Shown: positions 16,433-26,216, counted from the first letter of the stretch. The stretch: DNA of 64,000 nucleotides from CAVZBW01 sp963773635 (GCA_963773635.1 CAVZBW010000005.1:1488001-1552000); one strand, 5' to 3'. Translations and numbers: made by a program. Notes: generated from the letters alone by a model not told the origin.

Positions 16433-17848
16433 ATGACCGAGCTCAGCGAGGCGGGCAACGAGCCGTTCCCCTTCCACTCCCACGACGCGACCAAGCTCTC
16501 GACGCGCGCCCAACGCCACCTGTGGATGCACTTCAGCCGCCTCGGCTCCTACGACAAGGACCACGAGGTCCCCGTCATCGTCCGTGGCGAGGGTCCCTAC
16601 GTCTGGGATCAGGACGGCAAGCGGTATCTGGACGGGCTCGCCGGGCTGTTTACGAGCCAGCTCGGGCACGGGCGGACCGAGCTGGCCGAGGCGGCCGGAA
16701 AGCAGGCCTCGGAGCTGGCCTACTTCCCGATCTGGACCTACGCCCACCCCCGTGCCGTCGAGCTGGCCGAGCGCCTGGCGGGCTACGCGCCGGGCGACTG
16801 CAACCGGGTCTTCTTCACGACGGGCGGATCGGAGGCGGTCGAGTCGGCCTGGAAGCTCGCTCGCCAGTACTTCCGGCTCACCGGGCAGCCCGACCGTTAC
16901 AAGGTCCTGAGCCGGTCGGTCGCCTATCACGGCACGACGATGGGTGCGTTGTCGATCACCGGGATCCCCAGCCTGCGCTCGCCCTTCGAGCCGCTGGTCC
17001 CCGGTTCCGTGCGGGTCGCCAACACCAACTTCTACCGCGCGCCCGAGCACGCCGACGACGAGGTGGCCTTTGGCCGCTGGGCGGCCGACGAGATCGAGCG
17101 GGCCATCGAGCGGGAGGGCGCCGAGACCGTCGCCGCCGTGTACCTCGAGCCGGTGCAAAACGCCGGCGGGTGCTTCCCGCCGCCGCCCGGTTACTTCGAG
17201 CGGGTCCGGCAGATCTGCGACCGACACGGGGTGCTGCTCGTGTCCGACGAGGTCATCTGCGCCTTTGGGCGGCTCGGCGAGTGGTTCGGCTCGCAGCGCT
17301 ACGGCTACCAGCCGGACATCATCACCGTGGCCAAGGGACTGACGAGCGGCTACGCGCCCCTCGGCGCCATGATCGTCTCCGACCGCGTCGTGGAGCCGTA
17401 CCTGCACGAGCACAACAGCTTCCTCCACGGCCACACCTTCGCCGGCCACCCCGTGAGCTGCGCAGTGGCCATGGCCAACCTCGACGTGTTCGAGCGTGAC
17501 GGCATCTTGGAGCACGTCCGCGAGACCGCCCACGGGTTCCGCTCGGTGCTCGAGGAGCTCCGGTCGCTGCCCATCGTCGGCGACGTGCGCGGCGACGGCT
17601 TCTTCTACGGGATCGAGCTCGTCAAGGACAAGGCGACCCGGGAGGGCTTCGACGACGAGGAGGCCGAGCGGCTGCTGCGCGGCTTTCTCTCCGGGGCGCT
17701 CTTCGATGCCGGCCTGATCTGCCGGGCCGACGACCGGGGCGACCCCGTCGTGCAGCTTTCCCCGCCGCTGATCTGTGGCCAGGCGGAGTTCGATCTGATG
17801 GGCCAGGTGCTCCGGGACGTCCTGACCGAGGCCTGGACCAAGATCTGA
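16433..17848 (+). CDS. class III aminotransferase (omega-amine:pyruvate type)
   Basis: A 471-residue PLP enzyme of the omega-aminotransferase subgroup. The N-terminus has the L-W-M-H-F-S-R and D-Q-D-G-K-R-Y-L-D-G-L-A-G-L landmarks. Substrate and cofactor segments are F-F-T-T-G-G-S-E-A-V-E-S-A, Y-H-G-T-T-M-G-A-L-S, E-P-V-Q-N-A-G-G, S-D-E-V-I-C-A-F-G-R and the PLP-lysine segment T-V-A-K-G-L-T-S-G-Y-A-P-L-G-A. This subgroup often uses pyruvate as amino acceptor and diamines or beta-alanine as donors (SpuC-like). The neighbouring aldehyde and alanine dehydrogenases fit putrescine plus pyruvate giving 4-aminobutanal plus alanine, but beta-alanine or taurine remain possible. Confidence 0.9.
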   Translation: MTELSEAGNEPFPFHSHDATKLSTRAQRHLWMHFSRLGSYDKDHEVPVIVRGEGPYVWDQDGKRYLDGLAGLFTSQLGHGRTELAEAAGKQASELAYFPIWTYAHPRAVELAERLAGYAPGDCNRVFFTTGGSEAVESAWKLARQYFRLTGQPDRYKVLSRSVAYHGTTMGALSITGIPSLRSPFEPLVPGSVRVANTNFYRAPEHADDEVAFGRWAADEIERAIEREGAETVAAVYLEPVQNAGGCFPPPPGYFERVRQICDRHGVLLVSDEVICAFGRLGEWFGSQRYGYQPDIITVAKGLTSGYAPLGAMIVSDRVVEPYLHEHNSFLHGHTFAGHPVSCAVAMANLDVFERDGILEHVRETAHGFRSVLEELRSLPIVGDVRGDGFFYGIELVKDKATREGFDDEEAERLLRGFLSGALFDAGLICRADDRGDPVVQLSPPLICGQAEFDLMGQVLRDVLTEAWTKI

Positions 17849-17911
17849 CGCGACGCATCCGGCTCCCACGGCGGGCCCTGCCGCAGCCCAGGGAACCTAC
17901 GATCGTCCGCC

Positions 17912-19072
17912 GTGGGTGAAGAGTTGCCGCTGTCGGGCACCTGTCCGGACGAGTTCGCGACCGTGAGAGACGCCTTCGTCGCCAACTTCACCGACCGGGG
18001 TGAGGTGGGCGGCGCGGTGTGCGTGCTGATCGACGGCGAGGTCGTCGTCGACCTGGTCGGCGGCTGGAGGGACGCCGCACGCACACAGCCCTGGCGCGAC
18101 GACACCTTGGTCAACATCTACTCGGCCGGCAAGGGCATCCTGGCGACGCTCGCCCTTCAGCTGATCGAGAAGGGCCAACTCGCCCTCGATGGCCGGGTCG
18201 GGCGCATTTGGGAGGACTATCGGTGCCAAGGCAAGGAGGACACCCTGGTGCGGCACGCGCTGGCTCATCTCGCCGGCGTCCCCGCGATCCGAGAACCGCT
18301 CACCAACGACGACCTGTGGAACTGGGAGCGAATGACTGGCGCGATCGCGGCGACCGCGGCCTGGTTCGAGCCGGGCACCCGGGTCGTCTACCACACGAAC
18401 ACCTACGGCCATCTGGTCGGCGAGATCGTCCGGCGGGCCGGCGGTCGAAGCGTGTCCGCTGCGCTGCGCGAGCTGGCGACGGCGCTCCGTGCGGACGTCT
18501 GGTATTCGGTGGCGCCGGAAGAGCAATCCCGCTGCGCCGAGGTGATCTTCGAGTCACCGCCCGCGCTGAGCGCTTCCGTCGCCCGAGCCATGAGCTCCGA
18601 GGACGAGACCCATCGCATGATCGCCCTGGCCTACATGAACCCACCCGGCTACGGATCGGCCGGCGTCGTCAACACGCCCGAGTGGCGAGGTGCCCTCGTC
18701 CCTGCCGCCAACGCCCACGCGACCGCCAAGGGGTTGGCGCAGGTCTACGCCGCGCTGCTGGTTCCCAACCGCCTGGTCTCGTCCGAGCTGCTTGCCGAAG
18801 CGACGAGGGTGCAGGCCGCAGGGGACTGCCCCGTCCTGGGCGAGTACGTCGAGTACGGGCTCGGCTTCGTGCCGACCTCGGCGAGGCGGCCGATGGGTAC
18901 GAACCGGCGGACCTTCGGTCATTTCGGAACGGGGGGCGCCGTCGGCTTCGGAGATCCGGACGCTGGGGTTGCCTTTGGCTACGTCATGAACCACGTGGTG
19001 CCTCGCTGGCAGAGCAGCCGCAACCGAGCCCTCATCGACTCGCTCTACGACGGTCTTCGCAAGTCCGGCTAG
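17912..19072 (+). CDS. beta-lactamase-fold serine hydrolase (EstB/class C-like)
   Basis: A 386-residue penicillin-binding-protein-like hydrolase with a GTG start. The catalytic S-x-x-K is in I-Y-S-A-G-K-G (about residue 72), the Tyr box in V-Y-H-T-N-T-Y-G (about residue 161), and the third motif region near H-F-G-T-G-G-A-V-G-F. No signal peptide is visible, so the protein is probably cytoplasmic, as for many actinobacterial esterase or lactonase relatives annotated as beta-lactamases. The true substrate is unknown. It is a single gene with no clear operon partner. Confidence 0.88.
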   Translation: MGEELPLSGTCPDEFATVRDAFVANFTDRGEVGGAVCVLIDGEVVVDLVGGWRDAARTQPWRDDTLVNIYSAGKGILATLALQLIEKGQLALDGRVGRIWEDYRCQGKEDTLVRHALAHLAGVPAIREPLTNDDLWNWERMTGAIAATAAWFEPGTRVVYHTNTYGHLVGEIVRRAGGRSVSAALRELATALRADVWYSVAPEEQSRCAEVIFESPPALSASVARAMSSEDETHRMIALAYMNPPGYGSAGVVNTPEWRGALVPAANAHATAKGLAQVYAALLVPNRLVSSELLAEATRVQAAGDCPVLGEYVEYGLGFVPTSARRPMGTNRRTFGHFGTGGAVGFGDPDAGVAFGYVMNHVVPRWQSSRNRALIDSLYDGLRKSG

Positions 19073-19218
19073 CCGGGGCGCCGCTCGCCGGGACCGCCGA
19101 CCCGACTTGCGATTTCGACTGCACTCGACAGACGGCGGGCTGGAGACTCCCACCTCGACCTCGGGCTCCCCGACCTGTAGACGCGACCCCGACCCGGCCC
19201 GGCCCGGCGGCGAGCCGC

Positions 19219-19833
19219 TCAGGCGGGCGGACGAAAGCGGGCTCGTTCGGCCTCGGCCACCCCACCAAAGTGACATCCCTCGAGATGGTCGTTGACGACC
19301 CCGAGCGACTGCAGCGCCGCATAGACGGTCGTCGGGCCGACGAAGCGGAACCCGTGGCGCCGCAGCTCCGCGGAGAGGGCCTTGGACTCGTCGGTCGAGG
19401 ACGGAATGTCGCTGACGGTCCGGGGGCGAGGGGCAGAGGCCCGGTGGCTCCACAGCAGCGCGGCCAGCGAGACGCCGTCCTGGCGGAGCCGAAGGGTCGC
19501 CCGAGCATTGTCGATGGTCGCGGTGATCTTGGCCCGGTTGCGCACGATCGAGGCATCCGACATCAGCCGCTCGACGTCGCCCTCGTCGAAGCCGGCCACG
19601 GCGGTCGGATCGAAGGAGGCAAAGGCCCTCCGGAAGTCGTCGCGCTTGCGCAGGATCGTCAGCCAGGAGAGGCCGGCCTGGAACCCCTCGAGGCACAGCT
19701 TCTCGAACACCCGGTCGTCGTCGCCCACCGGTCGGCCCCATTCCTCGTCGTGGTACCGCTGGTACTCGGGCGAAGAGCCTCCCCAGGGGCAACGTGCGAG
19801 GCCGTCCTGGCCGATCACCACGTCGCCGCTCAT
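19219..19833 (-). CDS. tag: DNA-3-methyladenine glycosylase I
   Basis: A 204-residue Tag protein that removes 3-methyladenine in base-excision repair. The start is the ATG at 19833 (M-S-G-D-V-V-I); upstream in-frame codons look non-coding. The HhH-GPD-related fold is recognisable from R-C-P-W-G-G near the N-terminus, Y-H-D-E-E-W-G-R-P-V, F-E-K-L-C-L-E-G-F-Q-A-G-L-S-W, I-V-R-N-R-A-K-I, and the C-terminal zinc-site segment V-N-D-H-L-E-G-C-H. The Cys/His ligands of the structural zinc (Cys and His near the N-terminus, His and Cys near the C-terminus) are all present. Convergent with the serine hydrolase. Confidence 0.95.
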   Translation of the reverse strand: MSGDVVIGQDGLARCPWGGSSPEYQRYHDEEWGRPVGDDDRVFEKLCLEGFQAGLSWLTILRKRDDFRRAFASFDPTAVAGFDEGDVERLMSDASIVRNRAKITATIDNARATLRLRQDGVSLAALLWSHRASAPRPRTVSDIPSSTDESKALSAELRRHGFRFVGPTTVYAALQSLGVVNDHLEGCHFGGVAEAERARFRPPA

Positions 19834-19917
19834 GCACGAGAGTATGGCTTGCCCGGCCACGGATTCGATGGTCTCCCCGGCCGGATGAAATCGCCGTGCA
19901 GCTCGAGGGTGCGAAAT

Positions 19918-21693
19918 CTAGCTCCCGGCCAAGCGGGACGTGCTGGGTGTGACCGAGATGCCGAGCACCCTCGGCGGGTCGGTGTGGGATAGATGGATGG
20001 TGACGACCGGCTCGTTCGGAGCTTGCCTGGCCCAAGCTCCGAAGTAGTGCCAGCCGAGGATGGTGAACCTCGGCTGGAATCCACGCACGTGGAGGCGGTA
20101 CGCGACGCCGCTCTCCACTCCAAAAGGCACCATGAGGCTATCGGGGAAGGACACGGGACCACCGACGACGGCAAGCGTGAACGGGCGGCGAGGTGCGATC
20201 CTCTCCACGGCGACGGCCGCGTGCTCGGTCGTTCGCATCATCGACCAGCCACCCCAGACAAATCCGCCGACCAGAGGCACGTTTGTCCATGTCGCAGAGA
20301 CCGCTAGAGCGAGGACCAGACCGCCGCCGCAAAACTGAAGGGGTCTGCGGAATTGGGGCCACAACTGGTGGCGCCCACGTCGCTCGAGGAGCGAGCGTGC
20401 GAGGCAAGCGGCGGCCCAGACCAGGGTCACCCACGTCACGATTCCGACTGGCCACCATGCCACGTCGAGATAGCTAAAGGCGTTGACGTTCCCGATGCCG
20501 GCTGGAAAGAGGGCGACCGACACCACCGTCCCCACGTCTGTCGCGAGTGCCACCAAAGCGAGCCCGCTCAGTCTGCGCTCGGCCCGCCAGGCCCACGCGG
20601 CGATCACGACGAGCAGGGCGAGCACCACAATGGCCCACGCCTTGGGACCCTGGAACGACTCGAGGATCCATTGGAAGTGCGCGTTGCCGCGCCAGGGAAT
20701 GTGCAACCAATCGGGAAACGGGCGAACCGCAGCCCCCATCCCACCGAGGCCCGTCCCGAGGCCAAGGCGCTCGGAGCCTCGCGCCGCGTGCAACAGCAGG
20801 CCGAGGTTGCCCGGACGACCGGTGACTTGCTGGATCAACGGTGGAAGCCAGCAAGCGACCGTGACGATTCCCGCCGCTATCCACCAGCGCCCGCCGAGCC
20901 GCTCATCTTGAGCGCGGCGCGCCGCGAGCCCGACGAAGAGCGAGACAAGGCAGATGGCCAATGCCGGGATGGCGTAGAACTCGTGGCATTGAGCCGAGAT
21001 GCTGGCCGAGAGCACGGCCGCCGGCCACCAGCCGAGCCGGCCCGCAGCCGCCACGCAGCCACAGGCCACCGTGGCCAAGAGCCAAAAGATGCCCATCGTC
21101 GGGTTCCAGACCAGATCGGCGATGAGGTCCGGTCGGGTCATGACGAGTACCAAGACCGCCGCGCTGGCGATGACCGCCCCAGTCCACCGGCCCATCGACC
21201 AGGCGGCCTCGATCGCCACGGACGAGGCAACGACGCACGCGATCGCGGCGCCCCAGAGGGCACCCTGATCGGGAAAGAGCCGTACCGGGATCGCGAGGAT
21301 CCAGTTCTGCAGCGGACCCAAGCCGTAGACCAGGCCGTTCGCCTTGGCCTCGGTCATGTGGCCGACCAGCGGGGAATGCATGGACAACACGTCCCAGGAA
21401 CGCCAGGCGATCGCCGCGTCGTCGACGAGCGGCGTCCACCCCCGAGCACCCTCGACGGTTGCGACCACGATGATCGGCAGTGCCGCGGCGACGTGGCACA
21501 AGGCACGGATGAGTGTCGCATGGCCCAGCCCTGGTCGAGCGACCGCCCGGTGGTGACGGCCGGCATGAGGCGATCGAGAGCGTGCCTTGACGTCGCCGCC
21601 GTGGAAGGTTTTGACCTGGCTATTTGAAGGGTCGGCTGGTGCGACGACGAGCGAGCCGGCGGCCAGGCTTCCACCTCCCAATCGGGGTTCCAT
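19918..21693 (-). CDS. polytopic membrane protein, GT-C glycosyltransferase-like
   Basis: A 591-residue protein with about 10-12 predicted transmembrane stretches after residue 60, for example A-L-P-I-I-V-V-A-T-V and W-A-I-V-V-L-A-L-L-V-V-I-A-A. An acidic V-D-D-A-A-I-A-W motif in the first extracytoplasmic loop resembles the D-D/D-E motif of lipid-linked-sugar GT-C enzymes, and a soluble C-terminal region follows the last helix. No specific family is recognised. A good -10/-35 pair (21704-21732) places transcription start about 4 nt before the ATG at 21693, so the message is probably nearly leaderless and this start is favoured. Its GC content looks lower than in flanking genes. Confidence 0.7.
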   Translation of the reverse strand: MEPRLGGGSLAAGSLVVAPADPSNSQVKTFHGGDVKARSRSPHAGRHHRAVARPGLGHATLIRALCHVAAALPIIVVATVEGARGWTPLVDDAAIAWRSWDVLSMHSPLVGHMTEAKANGLVYGLGPLQNWILAIPVRLFPDQGALWGAAIACVVASSVAIEAAWSMGRWTGAVIASAAVLVLVMTRPDLIADLVWNPTMGIFWLLATVACGCVAAAGRLGWWPAAVLSASISAQCHEFYAIPALAICLVSLFVGLAARRAQDERLGGRWWIAAGIVTVACWLPPLIQQVTGRPGNLGLLLHAARGSERLGLGTGLGGMGAAVRPFPDWLHIPWRGNAHFQWILESFQGPKAWAIVVLALLVVIAAWAWRAERRLSGLALVALATDVGTVVSVALFPAGIGNVNAFSYLDVAWWPVGIVTWVTLVWAAACLARSLLERRGRHQLWPQFRRPLQFCGGGLVLALAVSATWTNVPLVGGFVWGGWSMMRTTEHAAVAVERIAPRRPFTLAVVGGPVSFPDSLMVPFGVESGVAYRLHVRGFQPRFTILGWHYFGAWARQAPNEPVVTIHLSHTDPPRVLGISVTPSTSRLAGS

Positions 21694-21703
21694 GTGAATC
21701 GGG

Positions 21704-21732
21704 ATTATAGATATCTGTTATGACAATATGAA
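21704..21732 (-). promoter_or_regulatory. promoter of the GT-C-like gene, near-leaderless
   Basis: On the minus strand a perfect TATAAT (21709-21704) is preceded by TTCATA (21732-21727) with a 17-bp spacer. Transcription would start at about 21697, only a few nucleotides before the ATG at 21693. This is among the best matches to a vegetative sigma-factor promoter in the window. Confidence 0.6.
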
Positions 21733-21816
21733 GGCAGAGTCGTCGAATAGCGAAATCCGATACCACCGGGTCGGCCCTTCTCCGCGAGGACCGATGGGCG
21801 ATCCGGGGCCGGCGAC

Positions 21817-24800
21817 TCAGCGGAAGTCGCGGGAGGGTGGCACGGGGGCGCCGAGGTCGACGGCCTCGACGCGCTGCGCGACCACGTTGATGGCGTCTTG
21901 TCCCCGCTCCAGGCGACCCGACACCAGCAGGACCGGGGCACGGCGGGCGACGTGGCGCCAGCGCACCCAGGCGCCCGGGGAGAACACGAGGTTGGCGTGA
22001 CCCGTCTCGTCCTCCAGGTTGACAAAGACCATCCCGTGCGCGCTGTCGGGATGCTGGCGGTGCGTCACGACACCGGCGACGCGCACCTGGCTGCGGTCGG
22101 CTCGATGGCAGAGGTCGCCGGCGCGCACCACCCCCATCTCGTCGAGGCGGGGCCGGGCGATGTCCATGGCCGTGCGCTCGGGGGCCATCCCGAGGGCCCA
22201 GAGGTCGTCGCCGACCTCCTCGACCGGCGTCGGCTCGGGCAGCGGCGGCGCCTCCGCGCCCGTGTAGATGCCGGGCAGCCGGTCGGGGGTGGCCTGCGCG
22301 ACGGCACCCGCCGCCCACAGCAACGACCGGCGCGAGGCGGGCGAGGGCTCCCCCAGCCCGTCGAGCGCCCCCGCGGCGGCCAGGGCCTCGAGCTGGGGCC
22401 GGGTCACCTGCGCCCGCCGGACCAGGTCGGCAGCCTCGGACCAGGGTTGGCCGGCGACGATCCGCTCGGCCGTGGCCGTCCCCACCCCCCGGACCCCCGC
22501 CAGCCCCAACCGCAGCGCGGGGAGGTCGTCGGGCCCGCCCGACCCCTCGAGCCTCGCGCCGACCCGGCTGTGGTCGACGTGGGGCCGCAGGACGCTCACC
22601 CCGTGCCGCCGGGCGTCGGCCACCAGGCTCTGGGGAGACCAGAAGCCCATGGGCTGGGCGTCGAGCAGGCCGCCCAGGAAGGCCGCCGGGTAGTGGACCT
22701 TGATCCAGGCGGACGAGTAGACGAGGTGGGCGAAGGACACCGAGTGCGACTCGGGGAAACCGAAGTTGGCAAAGGCGGCCAGGGCGTCCCAGATCCGGTC
22801 CGCAGCCGGGTCGGTGATCCCCTTGTCCGCCATGCCGGCATACAGGCGGTCCCGCAGCCGGGCCATGCGGGCCGCCGAGCGCTTGGCCGCCATGGCCTGG
22901 CGCAGCTCGTCGGCCTCGGCCGCGCTGAACCCGGCCACCGCGACCGCCATCTCCATCAGCTGCTCCTGGAAGAGGGGCACGCCGAGGGTTCGCTCGAGGA
23001 TCGGCTCCAGGAGCGGGTGCAGGTAGGTGACCGGCTCGAGCCCCCGTCGGCGGCGAATGTAGGGGTTGACGGCATGGCCCTGGATCGGCCCGGGACGGAT
23101 CAGGGCCACCTCGATCACGATGTCGTAGAAGCTGCGAGGCCGCACGCGGGGAAGGGTCCCCATCTGGGCCCGGCTCTCCACCTGGAACACCCCGACCGTG
23201 TCGGCCCGGCAGAGCAGGTCGTAGACCTCGTCCTCCTGGGGGAGTCGGCCGAGGTCGATCGTCACCCCGTGGTGCTCTCCGATCAGGTCCACCATGCGAT
23301 GGAGGGCTTCGAGCATCCCGAGCCCGAGCAGGTCGAACTTGACCAGGCCGATGGCCGCGCAATCGTCCTTGTCCCACTGCAGCACGGTGCGCCCGGGCAT
23401 GCGCGCCCACTCGACCGGGCACACCTCCACCACCGGGCGGTCGCACAGGACCATCCCCGCCGAGTGGATGCCGAGGTGGCGGGGGCGCTCCAGGATGGCG
23501 GTGGCCAGCTCGGCCACGAGCGGCGGCACGCCCGAGCGGAGTGGGTCGGTGCCCGGGGCCCGCGGCCCGGGGTCCACCTCGGAGGCCCAGGCGCCCACCT
23601 CCTCCACCGAGTAGCCGAGGGCCTTGCCCACGTCGCGCAGCGCCGAGCGGGGGCGGTAGGTGATGACGTTCGCCACCTGGGCGGCGTGCCGGCGGCCGTA
23701 GCGGTCGTAGACGTACTGGATGATCTCCTCGCGGCGCTCGGACTCGATGTCCACGTCGATGTCGGGGGGACCGTCACGCGCCGGGGAGAGGAAGCGCTCG
23801 AAGAGCAGGCCGAGAGACACCGCGTCCACGTTGGTGATGCCCAGCGCGTAGCAGACGGCGGAGTTGGCGGCCGAGCCACGCCCCTGGCAGTAGACGCCGA
23901 GGCGGCGGCAGACCTGGGCGATGTCCCAGACCACGAGGAAGTAACCCGCGTAACCGAGGCCCCCGATCACCGAGAGCTCGTGATCGATCTGGGCCCATGC
24001 CCCGGCCACCCTCGGGCGGTCGCGCGGCCCGTAGCGCTCGAGGGCTCCCCTGGTCACCAGCTCCTCCAGGTAGCGCTGCTCGTCGTACCCGTCGGGCACG
24101 TGGAAGTCGGGCAGGCGGGGAGCGACCAGACGCAGGTCGAATGCACATTCGTCGCCGATCTCGGCCGCCCGGTCCACCACCCCCGGCCAGCGGGCGAAGC
24201 GGCGGCCCTGCTCGGCCGCCGAGCGCAGGCAGGCGGTGGGGGCCGGCGACAGCCACCCCTCGAGCTCGGACAGGGGGCGGCGGGCCCGCACCGCCGCCAT
24301 CGTGGTGGCCAGGCGGTAGCCGGCGGGGGTGGCGTAGTGGACGTTGTTGGTGGCGACGGCGTCGATCCCGGCGTCCACCGCCATCTCGGCCAGGGCGTCG
24401 TTGCGCGCCGCGTCGAGCGGGTCGCCGTGGTCCCACAGCTCGACGGCCAGCGACTCGCGGCCGAAGACGGCGGCCAGGCGGTCGAGCTCGCGCCGGGCGG
24501 CCCGGGGGCCGGAGGACACCAGGGTGGCGGGCACCGGTCCCTTGCGGCAACCGGTGAGCACCCGCCAGTGGTCGCCGTGCCGATCGCCCAGGTCGTCCAG
24601 GGCGAGGATGGGCCGCCCCTTCTCCCCGCCGGCCAGGTGGGCGTCGGCGAGCAGGGTGGAGAGGCGGGCGTACCCCTCGGGATCCCTGGCCAGCAGCACC
24701 AGGTGGTGCCCGGAGGGATCGGGCTCCCCGGTGCGGGGGCCCGCCGGCGCCAGGGTGATCTCGGCGCCAAAGACGGTCGGCACCCCCAGGGCCCGGGCCG

Positions 24801-24960
24801 CCTCGGAGAAGCGCACGACGCCGTAGAGCCCGTGGTGGTCGGTCAACGCCAGGGCGTCGAGCTGTAGCCGGCTGGCCTCGACCACCAGCTCCTCGGGGTC
24901 GCTCGACCCGTCGAGGAAGCTGAAGTCCGAGTGCACGTGGAGCTCCGCGTAGCGGGTCAT
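21817..24960 (-). CDS. dnaE2: error-prone DNA polymerase III alpha-type subunit
   Basis: A 1047-residue C-family polymerase, the usual DnaE2 length and shorter than replicative DnaE1. The PHP domain opens Y-A-E-L-H-V-H-S-D-F-S-F-L-D-G and includes A-L-T-D-H-H-G-L-Y-G. The palm has the catalytic aspartates in G-P-P-D-I-D-V-D-I-E-S-E-R-R. Other blocks are Y-C-Q-G-R-G-S-A-A-N-S, R-P-G-P-I-Q-G-H-A-V-N-P-Y and, near the C-terminus, an OB-fold (V-R-V-A-G-V-V-T-H-R-Q-H). DnaE2 does mutagenic translesion synthesis with ImuA' and ImuB, whose genes lie directly upstream. The start is 61 bp after the imuB stop; that gap contains two copies of a 15-bp repeat (24969-24998). Confidence 0.95.
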   Translation of the reverse strand: MTRYAELHVHSDFSFLDGSSDPEELVVEASRLQLDALALTDHHGLYGVVRFSEAARALGVPTVFGAEITLAPAGPRTGEPDPSGHHLVLLARDPEGYARLSTLLADAHLAGGEKGRPILALDDLGDRHGDHWRVLTGCRKGPVPATLVSSGPRAARRELDRLAAVFGRESLAVELWDHGDPLDAARNDALAEMAVDAGIDAVATNNVHYATPAGYRLATTMAAVRARRPLSELEGWLSPAPTACLRSAAEQGRRFARWPGVVDRAAEIGDECAFDLRLVAPRLPDFHVPDGYDEQRYLEELVTRGALERYGPRDRPRVAGAWAQIDHELSVIGGLGYAGYFLVVWDIAQVCRRLGVYCQGRGSAANSAVCYALGITNVDAVSLGLLFERFLSPARDGPPDIDVDIESERREEIIQYVYDRYGRRHAAQVANVITYRPRSALRDVGKALGYSVEEVGAWASEVDPGPRAPGTDPLRSGVPPLVAELATAILERPRHLGIHSAGMVLCDRPVVEVCPVEWARMPGRTVLQWDKDDCAAIGLVKFDLLGLGMLEALHRMVDLIGEHHGVTIDLGRLPQEDEVYDLLCRADTVGVFQVESRAQMGTLPRVRPRSFYDIVIEVALIRPGPIQGHAVNPYIRRRRGLEPVTYLHPLLEPILERTLGVPLFQEQLMEMAVAVAGFSAAEADELRQAMAAKRSAARMARLRDRLYAGMADKGITDPAADRIWDALAAFANFGFPESHSVSFAHLVYSSAWIKVHYPAAFLGGLLDAQPMGFWSPQSLVADARRHGVSVLRPHVDHSRVGARLEGSGGPDDLPALRLGLAGVRGVGTATAERIVAGQPWSEAADLVRRAQVTRPQLEALAAAGALDGLGEPSPASRRSLLWAAGAVAQATPDRLPGIYTGAEAPPLPEPTPVEEVGDDLWALGMAPERTAMDIARPRLDEMGVVRAGDLCHRADRSQVRVAGVVTHRQHPDSAHGMVFVNLEDETGHANLVFSPGAWVRWRHVARRAPVLLVSGRLERGQDAINVVAQRVEAVDLGAPVPPSRDFR

Positions 24961-25021
24961 CGGCCCACCGGCCCACTACCCACCGGCCCACTACCCACCG
25001 GCTCGGCACGCTCGGCGGCCG

Positions 25022-26216
25022 TCAGTCGTAGAGGCCGGCCAGCCACCACCGCTCCCCGGCGACCACGAGCAGCAGCGCGACGCCCGGGGCGGTCACGACC
25101 TGCAGGCGGGCCCGGCGGCGGCGCGAGGACCACCACCGTTCGACGGTCGGCCAGGGTCCCGCCCACGCGACCACCTCCTGCCACGGTGCCCCCCCGACCG
25201 AGCAGTGGATCGGCTCGGCGGTGAGCAGGCCGCGCCCGGTGACACCGACGACGGCTTGCTCCGCGTCCACCAACTCCACCGGGGTGGGCGCGGCGGGAAC
25301 GATCACCGGTGAGGGCGGAGGGAGCCGCCCCGGCCAGGGGGCGACGGGAGGGGCCGACCCTCGCCGGGCCCCGGGACGACCCGGACGCTGGTCCAACCGC
25401 TGGTCGTAGCGCGGATCACGGCCCACCCACGGGGTCAGCTGCACCCGGTCGGCCGGGTCACGCCCGCCCCGCAGCCTCGCGACCAGTAGGGCGTCGGGGC
25501 CCAGCCGCCGCTGGACCCGGGCGAAGGAGGCCTCGGCCCGGCGTTCGGCCGCCGAGGTGCCGCCGAAGAAGGTGCCCTGCCGGGTCGGCGCCGGCACCAA
25601 CCCACTCATTTCCTGCAGTCGCCGTGCGATCCCGGGATCGCGCATGCCGGGCAGCTCCCCCTCCCGACCCCGGGCCACCCGCTGGCACGCCGCGGCGTCG
25701 GCGCCGAAGCGGGCCTCGACGTCGGAGGCCGGCAGCGCGGAGAACTGGCCCAGGGTGTGGATGCCCAGGCGTTGCAGGGTGACCCCCAGCTCGGGTCGCT
25801 GGAGAACCGCCACCGACCATTGGCTCAAGAACTCCCCGGTGCCCCCCTTGGGAACGATCAGCTCGGACTGGGCAGCGAGCAGGGCCGCGAAGAGGCCATC
25901 GGCCACCCCGACCCGGGCCCCGCCGAGGGACACCGGCCCCGCCGACACCGCCGGCCCCGAGCGCGCCGGGTCCCGCGTGGCCGGGACCGCGAGCCTCCCC
26001 CACCGCCTGGGCCAGCCGCTGGACCAGCATCCGCTCGCCACCGAAGAACCGGCTCGGTCCCTTGGCCGGGAGCGCGCACACCCCCGACCGGACCGGCTCC
26101 ACCCAGGGGCACAGCTCACCCGCGGCGTCCAGCACCTCGATGAAGCGACGCGCCTCGGATCCCCGCTCCCCCTCGGAGAGGAGCGACGGACACCACACCA
26201 CCACCAGACGCTCCAT
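25022..26216 (-). pseudogene. imuB: ImuB (inactive Y-family polymerase-like) with a frameshift
   Basis: Two reading frames join into one ImuB. The N-terminal frame starts at 26216 (M-E-R-L-V-V-V-W-C-P) and runs through P-A-K-G-P-S-R-F-F-G-G-E-R to L-A-Q-A-V-G-E. The remainder is in the +1 frame from about 25990: G-A-R-V-G-V-A-D-G-L-F-A, L-Q-R-L-G-I-H-T-L-G-Q-F-S-A-L-P, and the C-terminal P-W-Q-E-V-V-A-W-A-G-P-W-P...R-W-W-L-A-G-L-Y-D typical of ImuB. Restoring GC in the GAGGCTCGC context (minus strand, about 25991-25994) gives V-G-E-A-L-A-V-P-A-T and one open frame. Codon use is normal on both sides, so a sequence error is likelier than a dead gene. ImuB bridges DnaE2 to the beta clamp and ImuA'. 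Confidence 0.85.

Noticed and set aside
16208..17869. 553-codon minus-strand frame opposite the aminotransferase, containing S-G-A-V-L repeats
   Set aside because: The repeats come from the 15-bp triplicate read on the other strand; the aminotransferase is the real gene.
21898..24867. A 989-codon open frame antisense to dnaE2
   Set aside because: It mirrors the real DnaE2 frame in very GC-rich DNA, has low-complexity Gly/Arg/Val/His composition and no recognisable domain.
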